Shown here in pieces: positions 1 through 5,047 of a stretch of 10,872 bases of DNA. The notes beneath the pieces were generated by a model. That model worked only from the letters and a program-made list of their open reading frames with translations, made no database searches and was not told where the DNA came from. Every line of letters begins with the position of its first letter. Within the stretch, counting starts at the first letter, position 1. The translations under genes were made by a program, and so were the position numbers. This stretch comes from Pseudomonadota bacterium (GTDB taxonomy: Bacteria > Pseudomonadota > Alphaproteobacteria > Rhizobiales > Xanthobacteraceae). The stretch is from NCBI GenBank assembly GCA_021823875.1, contig JAKAMD010000087.1, positions 1 to 10,872 of the forward strand, in the 5' to 3' direction.

Positions 1-1070
1 GTGGCGAATTTCGGCCCGAAGCTGTCGGTACAGGTCGACGGGAACAGGCTGAAGATTTCGCCCCAGGTCAGGAAGATGAGCGCGGCGAACACCACGAAGG
101 CCCACGGGTTATGGCCGGCGCCGCCGAGCAGCCAATAGGCCACCGCGCCGAGACCGAAGGCGATCGCCATGGTGTATTCGCGGCCGATATTGTCGGACAC
201 CCAGCCGAACAGCGGGCGGGCCGCGCCATTGGCGACGTTGTCGACGATCAGCGCCACGGTCAGGGCGGTCGCGCCGCCGAGGATGGCGATGTTGGCGATC
301 TGGTAGTCGCGCGCGATCAGCGCGATCTGGGCGGTCGCCATCAGGCCGCTGGCCGAGACCAGCACGAACATGATGTAGAGCACCCAGAAGATCGGCGACG
401 CCAGCACTTCGCCCGGGGTGTAGCTCTTGGCCGACTGCACCACCTTCGGCGGAGCCAAGCCGGCGAGCTCGCCCGGCTCGGGCGCGCGCAGCACCCAGGC
501 GATCAGGAACACGATCGCGCCCTGCACCAGGCCGAACCAGAAGAAGGCCGCCTCATAACCGCTGGAGGCGATCACCGCGCGGATCGGCACCACGGTGAGT
601 GCGGCGCCGGCGCCGAAGCCGGCGGCCGTCAGGCCGACCGCCAGCCCGCGGCGATCGGGGAACCATTTCACCGCCTGACCGACAGCCGTTGCATAGACGG
701 CGCCGCCGCCGATACCGGCCAGCACCGCGCCGAAATAGAGCATTTCGAGCGAACCGGCTTTGGAATTGACGATCCAGCCGGCCGCGATCAACACGCCGCC
801 GAAGGCGACCATCAGTTTGGGACCGCGTTGCGCGCCGAGCTTATCGACGATCCACCCCTCGATCGGCGTCAGCCAAGTCTCGAGCGCGACGAAGATGCTG
901 AAAGCGACCTGAATGGCGGCCACCGACCAGCCATGGGCCTTATTGATCGGATGGACGAACAGCGTCCAGCCGTATTGCAGATTGGCGATCATAACCATGC
1001 AGATGACGCCAGCGATCAGCTGGGTCCATCTTGTGCCCGAAATAGACTGGCTTGGTGTCGCGTTAGCCAT
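1..1070 (-). CDS. oxlT: OxlT-like oxalate/formate antiporter, MFS family (3' end cut by window)
   Basis: This is an inner-membrane major facilitator carrier, probably exchanging oxalate for formate or a related small carboxylate. I translated 356 codons from the ATG at 1068-1070; the frame stays open to the window edge, so the C-terminus (roughly 60-80 residues by comparison with the family) is missing. About ten hydrophobic segments are visible. MFS motif-A-like loops occur at residues 72-80 (GWIVDKLGA) and 289-298 (GWVSDNIGRE), the expected two-fold repeat. The N-terminal pattern YGWTLFVHPI followed by GWS is typical of OxlT-like carriers. Arg285 in NGAARPLFGW is a plausible counterpart of the essential TM8 arginine of Oxalobacter OxlT (not aligned); the second essential residue, a TM11 lysine, would lie beyond the edge. 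AAGGAG sits 6 nt before the ATG, supporting this start. No oxalate-degrading gene (frc, oxc) is in view, so the substrate is inferred from family resemblance only. Confidence 0.8.
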   Translation of the reverse strand, partial: MANATPSQSISGTRWTQLIAGVICMVMIANLQYGWTLFVHPINKAHGWSVAAIQVAFSIFVALETWLTPIEGWIVDKLGAQRGPKLMVAFGGVLIAAGWIVNSKAGSLEMLYFGAVLAGIGGGAVYATAVGQAVKWFPDRRGLAVGLTAAGFGAGAALTVVPIRAVIASSGYEAAFFWFGLVQGAIVFLIAWVLRAPEPGELAGLAPPKVVQSAKSYTPGEVLASPIFWVLYIMFVLVSASGLMATAQIALIARDYQIANIAILGGATALTVALIVDNVANGAARPLFGWVSDNIGREYTMAIAFGLGAVAYWLLGGAGHNPWAFVVFAALIFLTWGEIFSLFPSTCTDSFGPKFA

Positions 1071-1149
1071 GAGTTGCTCCTTGCTACCCCTAGTTAGATG
1101 CGCGCCGTGAGGCTTCACCGGCCGCTAAGCATGCGCTTGGCGGCTAGCG

Positions 1150-1169
1150 CGCCGGTGCACGCACCGGCG
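1150..1169. promoter_or_regulatory. 9-bp inverted repeat, candidate operator
   Basis: CGCCGGTGC and GCACCGGCG are perfect reverse complements separated by only AC. With a 2-nt centre it fits a dimeric protein-binding site better than an RNA hairpin. It lies about 80 bp upstream of the OxlT-like start codon. No T-tract follows on either strand, so it is not a terminator. Confidence 0.4.
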
Positions 1170-1334
1170 TCGACGCTGGTTTCCCTTGTTGATTGTCTTG
1201 AGGGGGCACAACGGAGGTTTGCAGCAATTCCACCACTGCCATACCGGCAATAGATGGACCCTCCGTCCTTGATTTTCGCCTCATTTCGATAAGCGCCCCC
1301 CCGCTTATGGGCGCTATTTGCAATCGGCTTTTCT

Positions 1335-1350
1335 CCCGGGTCAAGCCCGG
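1335..1350. repeat. CCCGGGTCAAGCCCGG dispersed-type repeat
   Basis: CCGGG and CCCGG arms flank TCAAG. I recognise the element from memory as a small repeat frequent in Hyphomicrobiales intergenic DNA. It is 57 bp beyond the HAD stop codon. On the minus strand it is followed by AGAAAAG rather than a T-run, so it is at most a weak terminator for the HAD operon. Confidence 0.35.
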
Positions 1351-1354
1351 AAAA

Positions 1355-1367
1355 TATGCAGTGCATA
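1355..1367. promoter_or_regulatory. TATGCAGTGCATA palindrome, candidate operator
   Basis: This is a perfect 6+1+6 palindrome (TATGCA, G, TGCATA) in an AT-rich stretch. Its length and odd centre resemble binding sites of small dimeric regulators such as the GntR family, but I cannot name the regulator. It is about 290 bp upstream of the OxlT-like start and 40 bp downstream of the HAD stop. Confidence 0.35.
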
Positions 1368-1406
1368 AATTTCGAATAAGCGCGTCATGGTAGGTATAAA
1401 TTATCT

Positions 1407-2111
1407 TTATCGCGCTAAAATTGTCCAGATGAATCCAGCCAGATCCGCCGTGACGTGGTCGACGTGACCGGCGTCGCGTCCTTCCAGCTCCCAATCTTCG
1501 CGCACGATCTCGCGTTCGCCCTCAGGCACCACCAGCACGGTGGTCATGCCGAGCGCGTGCGGCGCTTCCAGGTTGCGCGCCAGATCCTCGAACATGGCGG
1601 CGCGTGGCGCTTCGACCGTGTGGCGGGCGAGAAAGCGCTCATAGGTCTTGGCCGACGGCTTCGGCTCGAGCTCGGCGGCGATGATGTCGAAGACGTCCTC
1701 GAAGTGTTCGCGCACGGCCAGGCGCGCCGTCACCGCCTCGGCGTGCGCGCGGGTGCCGTTGGTCAGGATCAGCTTGCGGCCGGGCAGCCGCGCGAGCGCC
1801 GCCCCGAGCGCCGGATTGGGCTCGAGCGGCGAATGGTCGATGCGGTGCACGAAGTCGAGATAGACGTCGGGGTCGAGCCCGTGCTCGGTCATCAGCCCGC
1901 GCATGGTGGTGCCGTAGCGCTTGTAATAGTCTTTCTGGATGCGGAACGCCTGGTCCGGCGGCACCTTCAGGTAATCCGCGATGAAGGCGCGGATGCGGTC
2001 GTCCACCTGCTGCCAGAGATTGAGGTGGTGCGGGTAGAGCGTGTTGTCGAGATCGAACACCCAGGTCTCGACATGGTCAAAACCGCGCGGCGTCCGGCGC
2101 TCATTTTCCAT
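1407..2111 (-). CDS. HAD-superfamily hydrolase, pyrimidine 5'-nucleotidase type
   Basis: This is a cytoplasmic 234-residue phosphatase of the haloacid dehalogenase fold, closest in pattern to pyrimidine 5'-nucleotidases (SDT1-like), which dephosphorylate UMP or CMP to nucleosides. All four HAD motifs are visible: motif I DLDNTLY at residues 20-26 (nucleophile Asp20, acid/base Asp22), motif II TNG at 117-119, motif III Lys151 in EPKP, and motif IV with Glu175 and Asp176 in EDLARNL. Residues 27-110 form the helical C1 cap. It starts 36 nt after the radical SAM stop codon on the same strand and is probably co-transcribed with it. No good Shine-Dalgarno precedes the ATG, and no alternative ATG/GTG start precedes motif I, so translational coupling to the upstream gene is likely. 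The family call is firm; the substrate is inferred. Confidence 0.88.
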   Translation of the reverse strand: MENERRTPRGFDHVETWVFDLDNTLYPHHLNLWQQVDDRIRAFIADYLKVPPDQAFRIQKDYYKRYGTTMRGLMTEHGLDPDVYLDFVHRIDHSPLEPNPALGAALARLPGRKLILTNGTRAHAEAVTARLAVREHFEDVFDIIAAELEPKPSAKTYERFLARHTVEAPRAAMFEDLARNLEAPHALGMTTVLVVPEGEREIVREDWELEGRDAGHVDHVTADLAGFIWTILAR

Positions 2112-2147
2112 TGCAGTCGACCAGTTGAACAGCCGGCGAACGCGCGA

Positions 2148-3761
2148 TCATTCGGCTGCGACGAACTGCGCGGCCTTGTGCGTGCCGGCCCGCTCGGTCG
2201 CATCGAGCGCGGCGATACGCTGGTCGATGGTGTCGATCACGCGCCGCGAGAACGGGCCGAGGTGCATATAGAGCGACATCAGGATGATGATATGGCGCAG
2301 CGCGCTCGGATTGGTGCGGGCGATGGTCTTGAACGTGTTCCAGAAGATTTCGCGGGTGCCGGGCACCGCGTTGATGATGGCGTGGATCATCTCGGCCGAG
2401 CTGGTCTCGCCGCGGCGATCGCCGGCCGCCGGCGTGTTCCGGCGATCGCGGCGATCGAGCATGGTGGCGAGCTTTTCGAGCCGCCGCGCAAAATTCTCCG
2501 GCGCGTAGACCGTTTGCACCACGTACTTGTAGTCGGTCAGGATGTCGCGCATCGGCCGCTTCGGTTCGAAGTTGAGACCGATCGAGCACTGATCGCCGGC
2601 GCGCTCCTCGACCATGACGTCGTGGCCCTGGTGCAGGCGGCCTTCCTTTTCGAGGCGGCGCGTGAGCTGCGTGCCGGGCAGCGCGTAGAGCAGGCCGACC
2701 ATCGCGACCGGCACCGCGCAATCGTCAATGAATTCGGCCATCGAGTTCCCGATCGAGGCCTGTTCGCTGTCGAAGCCGACGATGAATCCGGCGGTAACGG
2801 CGATGCCGTAGCTGTAGATCTTGTGCACGCTCTCGGCGAGATTGCGCTTGGTGTTCTGCTTCTTGCGCATCGCCACCAGCGTCGCAGGATCCGGGCTCTC
2901 GATGCCGATGAAGACCAGCCAGAAATTGCAGGCCTTGAGCATGGCCATCAGCTCGTCGTCGTCGGAGAGGTTGATGGAGGCTTCGGTGGAGAATTCGAAC
3001 GGATAGCCGTGGGCCTCCTGCCACTCCTTCAGCAGGGGCAGGAAGATGCGCAGCGATTTCCTGTTGCCGATCAGGTTGTCGTCGACGAAATCGACATGGC
3101 CGCGATAGCCGAGGTCATAGAGGCGCTGCAACTCCGCCAGGATTTGATCGTTGGTCTTGGTGCGCGGCACGCGGCCGTACAGCTCGATGATGTCGCAGAA
3201 CTCGCAGGTGAACGGACAGCCGCGCGAGTACTGGATGCAGATGTAGAGATATTGGTTGAACTTGAGCAGGTCGAAGCGCGGCATCGGCGTCTTGGTGACG
3301 TCGACCTGGAATTTCTCGGCCTTGAAGACGCCGGCGCGTTCGCCGCGTTCCCAGGCGGCAATGAAATCCTTGATGATGTCTTCGGCTTCGCCCAGCACCT
3401 GGAAGTCCGCCGACTCGTAAAGATGAGGACTCGACGTGACGTCCGGCCCGCCGACGGCGACCGGCTTGTTGTGCTCATGGCACAGCTCGATCAGGCGCAG
3501 GCAATCCGGCTGTTGATTGAGCATGCCGCCGGTCATCACCATGTCGGCCCAGGCGAGGTCCGCCATGTCGAGCTCTTCGGTGTTGCAATTGACCAGCTTG
3601 AATTCCCACGTCTGCGGCAACAGCGCGGCAACCGTGATCAGCCCGAGCGGCGCGGCGGGGTAGCGCGCGCCGACCAGCTTGCATGCCTCGGTGTAGCCCC
3701 AGAATGAGTTCGGCACGAATTTCGGATAGACAAGCAGAACCCGGGTCGGGCGATTGGTCAT
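2148..3761 (-). CDS. Cobalamin-binding radical SAM protein with DUF4070-type C-terminus
   Basis: This 537-residue protein combines an N-terminal B12-binding-like Rossmann domain (about 1-145; GGPDVTSSP at 104-112) with a radical SAM barrel (about 170-370) and a helical C-terminal part resembling DUF4070 (about 375-520). The [4Fe-4S] motif is Cys182, Cys186 and Cys189 in CPFTCEFC, with an aromatic residue before the third Cys as in the family. DFVDDNLIGN (224-233) and GIESP (286-290) match the SAM-site strands of B12-dependent members. As in many members of this class, there is no DxHxxG cobalamin-ligand motif. Relatives include methylases of lipids and other unactivated carbons, such as the hopanoid methylase HpnP, but the N-terminus here does not look like HpnP as I remember it, so substrate and product are unassigned. 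AGGAGGT lies 9 nt upstream of the ATG. It is the first gene of a probable two-gene operon with the HAD hydrolase. Confidence 0.85.
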   Translation of the reverse strand: MTNRPTRVLLVYPKFVPNSFWGYTEACKLVGARYPAAPLGLITVAALLPQTWEFKLVNCNTEELDMADLAWADMVMTGGMLNQQPDCLRLIELCHEHNKPVAVGGPDVTSSPHLYESADFQVLGEAEDIIKDFIAAWERGERAGVFKAEKFQVDVTKTPMPRFDLLKFNQYLYICIQYSRGCPFTCEFCDIIELYGRVPRTKTNDQILAELQRLYDLGYRGHVDFVDDNLIGNRKSLRIFLPLLKEWQEAHGYPFEFSTEASINLSDDDELMAMLKACNFWLVFIGIESPDPATLVAMRKKQNTKRNLAESVHKIYSYGIAVTAGFIVGFDSEQASIGNSMAEFIDDCAVPVAMVGLLYALPGTQLTRRLEKEGRLHQGHDVMVEERAGDQCSIGLNFEPKRPMRDILTDYKYVVQTVYAPENFARRLEKLATMLDRRDRRNTPAAGDRRGETSSAEMIHAIINAVPGTREIFWNTFKTIARTNPSALRHIIILMSLYMHLGPFSRRVIDTIDQRIAALDATERAGTHKAAQFVAAE

Positions 3762-3959
3762 TCCGCGGGACCTCCTGGTGCCAAGATCGGCTCAAGATCG
3801 CATGGACCGGCTGGCCGGCACAACCCAAAAGCCCAGCGTGCACGGGGCGGTGGCGAACCGGATAGCCGAACAGCACTTTTGCCGGTTGAATCTTGCAGCA
3901 GCAAGACAAATTTCGGGACGGAAATCAGCGTTTTTGGCGACAAACGGCTTGGATCGCGC
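3762..3959. promoter_or_regulatory. 198-bp intergenic region upstream of the radical SAM gene
   Basis: This region lies between the DUF1036 stop and the radical SAM start, both on the minus strand, and should contain the operon promoter. I see a small stem (TCTTGC at 3891-3896, GCAAGA at 3901-3906, loop AGCA) with no T-tract, and a tandem CAAGATCG at 3782-3789 and 3793-3800. No confident -35/-10 pair and no clear terminator for the upstream gene were found. Confidence 0.35.
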
Positions 3960-4961
3960 CTAGGGTTCCTTGAAATGGACCGTCATGGCGGGCGCGCCGC
4001 TGATGTCGATCACGGCAAAACCGGCCGAATTCAGCCCGCGCCCCGCGCAGTCCTTGTGATCGGCCAACTCAAACTTGCCGTCGCGCGTGCACAGCGTGAC
4101 GGTGCCGCCCCAGGACAGCGGCTTTTCGCCACGTTTGATGGTGCGGTTGTCGTCGTCGACCGCTTCGCCATAGCTGTAGAGCCGGTGCGGGTCGCCGGTG
4201 AGTTCCGGCCGCAGGCATTGCCCGGCCGGCACGCGGTACCAGCCGCGCGTGACGATCGCGCCCATTTCGACCACGCCGAGCGCCGCCATCACGGTGTAAC
4301 GGGTATCGTTGCACCAGGAGAAGCCGTGCCCCTGCGGATTGCGCGCGGCGGCGAGCAGCGTGTCGAAGAACGTGGCGCCACTCGCCGCGTCGGCGGCGAG
4401 CTTCTGGTCCTTGAGGAACTTCGCCAGCGCGGCTTGCGTCTTGCTGCCCTCGACGCCGTCGATCGGGCTCGCGTCATAGCCGGCCATCAACAGCAGCCGC
4501 TGGATGCCGGCGAGCCGTGCCTGGGCATTGTCGTAATCCGCTTCCTCGGCGAGATTGACCGTCGGTCCGTCGCCGTCGTCGGATGGCCGCGCGGCGGCAA
4601 AGCGCATCTGCTGGCTGAGCGGGCAATCGCGCGCATTGGCGATCGCGAAATCCTGGGCGCGCACGCACAGCTCGGCATCGCCGCCTTGCGGCAGTGGCGC
4701 GCTGCCATAGATCGCCGGCGTGCGGGCGTGCACATAGACGAGGCCGGCATCGGGCGTCTCGTCCAGCACCTTGCGGCATTGTCCGGGTTCCATGTGGAAC
4801 CAGCCGCGAGTCGAGATGGTCGGCTGTTTCTCGAGCCCGATCGCCACATCCATGATGTAACTGGTGCGGTTGCAGAGCATAAGCGCGGCCGCGGCCGGGG
4901 AGGCCGTGAGCATAACAAGCAAGCCGCCGAGCCAGGCGGCGGTGCCGGCCGCGCGAATCAT
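3960..4961 (-). CDS. Secreted protein with two DUF1036 repeats and a central peptidoglycan-binding-like segment
   Basis: This 333-residue protein has a signal peptide (hydrophobic 8-26, likely cleavage after SPAAAA) and should reach the periplasm or envelope. Two DUF1036-like repeats are visible. The first runs from LCNRTSY (29-35) through GWFHMEPGQC (53-62). The second runs from WCNDTRY (216-222) through GWYRVPAGQC (240-249). Cysteines fall at 30, 62, 99, 113 and at 217, 249, 291, 305, so three of the spacings are 32, 37/42 and 14 and the pattern is duplicated. Between them, residues 148-185 (RLAGIQRLLL, then GYDASPIDGVEG, then TQAALAKFLKDQ) resemble a PG_binding_1 domain. DUF1036 has no established function. 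The gene lies 86 bp after the TRAP permease on the same strand and may be part of that operon. Its start is ambiguous: the chosen ATG has a poor Shine-Dalgarno, while the strong one serves an in-frame ATG 21 nt upstream that meets TAA after three codons. Confidence 0.78.
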   Translation of the reverse strand: MIRAAGTAAWLGGLLVMLTASPAAAALMLCNRTSYIMDVAIGLEKQPTISTRGWFHMEPGQCRKVLDETPDAGLVYVHARTPAIYGSAPLPQGGDAELCVRAQDFAIANARDCPLSQQMRFAAARPSDDGDGPTVNLAEEADYDNAQARLAGIQRLLLMAGYDASPIDGVEGSKTQAALAKFLKDQKLAADAASGATFFDTLLAAARNPQGHGFSWCNDTRYTVMAALGVVEMGAIVTRGWYRVPAGQCLRPELTGDPHRLYSYGEAVDDDNRTIKRGEKPLSWGGTVTLCTRDGKFELADHKDCAGRGLNSAGFAVIDISGAPAMTVHFKEP

Positions 4962-4985
4962 GCGCCGATCTTACCGGCGCATGAT
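4957..4985 (-). promoter_or_regulatory. 10-bp inverted repeat enclosing the DUF1036 start codon
   Basis: ATCATGCGCC (4957-4966) and GGCGCATGAT (4976-4985) are perfect reverse complements around a 9-nt loop. In the minus-strand transcript the gene's AUG (4961-4959) would be in the 3' arm and the mini-ORF AUG (4982-4980) in the 5' arm. Such a stem could mask the start codon unless ribosomes translating the mini-ORF melt it. Confidence 0.45.
4971..4982 (-). other. Three-codon mini-ORF (Met-Arg-Arg-stop) in the DUF1036 leader
   Basis: ATG CGC CGG TAA is read on the minus strand. It has the best ribosome-binding site of the leader, GGAGG at 4988-4992 with a 5-nt spacer. It is in frame with DUF1036, whose ATG follows 9 nt after the TAA. 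Without the stop the protein would begin MRR-x-DRRMIRAAG, an ordinary basic n-region of a signal peptide. It is either a genuine leader for reinitiation, or the original start of the gene broken by a nonsense change or sequence error. Confidence 0.5.
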
Positions 4986-4987
4986 CG

Positions 4988-4992
4988 CCTCC
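4988..4992 (-). promoter_or_regulatory. Strong Shine-Dalgarno (GGAGG) misaligned with the DUF1036 start
   Basis: GGAGG is 5 nt from the mini-ORF ATG but 26 nt from the long ORF's first usable ATG. It is therefore placed for the upstream start rather than the one that gives a full protein. Confidence 0.6.
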
Positions 4993-4996
4993 GGAA

Positions 4997-5035
4997 ACAG
5001 GTTCGCCTGTCTCGGGATCGGCTCTGCGCCGATCC
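4997..5035 (-). other. Two small hairpins between the TRAP permease and DUF1036
   Basis: An 8-bp stem (GGATCGGC at 5015-5022, GCCGATCC at 5028-5035, 5-nt loop) begins 12 nt after the permease stop on the minus strand. A 5-bp stem (ACAGG at 4997-5001, CCTGT at 5006-5010; 4-nt loop TTCG on the plus strand, CGAA in the transcript) follows. Neither is followed by a T-run. They could slow transcription or protect the mRNA end, setting DUF1036 expression apart from that of the transporter. Confidence 0.4.
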
Positions 5036-5047
5036 GCGCCGCCACGA

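Larger units (their letters stand above)
1283..1382. repeat. ATAAGCG repeat cluster with two mutually exclusive hairpins
   Basis: ATAAGCG occurs at 1289-1295 and 1376-1382 on the plus strand and inverted (CGCTTAT) at 1302-1308. The two plus-strand copies are part of a longer direct repeat, ATTTCGATAAGCG at 1283-1295 and ATTTCGAATAAGCG at 1369-1382, differing by a single inserted A. The inverted pair forms a 7-bp stem around six C residues. A second 7-bp stem, AGCGCCC (1292-1298) with GGGCGCT (1309-1315), uses overlapping bases, so only one of the two can form at a time. The cluster is about 210-310 bp upstream of the carrier start and could be a multi-site operator or an alternative-structure leader. 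Confidence 0.45.
1071..1406. promoter_or_regulatory. 336-bp non-coding region upstream of the OxlT-like gene, rich in repeats
   Basis: No credible gene lies between the HAD stop and the carrier start. The region is less GC-rich than its surroundings, especially 1355-1406. It holds several repeat structures, listed separately: a 9-bp inverted repeat (1150-1169), three copies of ATAAGCG in two overlapping alternative hairpins plus a third site (1283-1382), a CCCGGGTCAAGCCCGG element (1335-1350), and an odd-centred palindrome (1355-1367). Read on the minus strand, the CCCGGG element contains CTTGAC, the preferred alphaproteobacterial -35 hexamer, but I see no convincing -10 at 16-18 nt from it. 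The region most likely carries the promoter and operator(s) of the carrier gene. No helix-turn-helix gene that could supply the regulator is in view. Confidence 0.55.

Noticed and set aside
111..1097. 328-codon plus-strand open frame opposite the OxlT-like gene
   Set aside because: It is the antisense shadow of the MFS gene, with charged low-complexity composition and no family match.
1335..1350. CCCGGGTCAAGCCCGG as an intrinsic terminator for the HAD operon
   Set aside because: The stem is only 5 bp and no T-run follows on the minus strand; it is better described as a dispersed repeat.
1115..1494. Short minus-strand open frames in the 1071-1406 intergenic region
   Set aside because: They overlap the HAD 3' end or each other, have Arg-rich unrecognisable products and no good start signals.
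1455..3707. 750-codon plus-strand open frame opposite the radical SAM and HAD genes
   Set aside because: The translation is rich in His, Arg, Asp and Glu with no recognisable domain and spans two real genes on the other strand. It is a typical antisense shadow of high-GC codon use.
2148..3761. Naming the radical SAM protein HpnP (hopanoid C-2 methylase)
   Set aside because: The barrel and tail are similar, but the N-terminal B12 domain does not show the sequence I associate with HpnP and no hopanoid genes are nearby, so only the superfamily is assigned.
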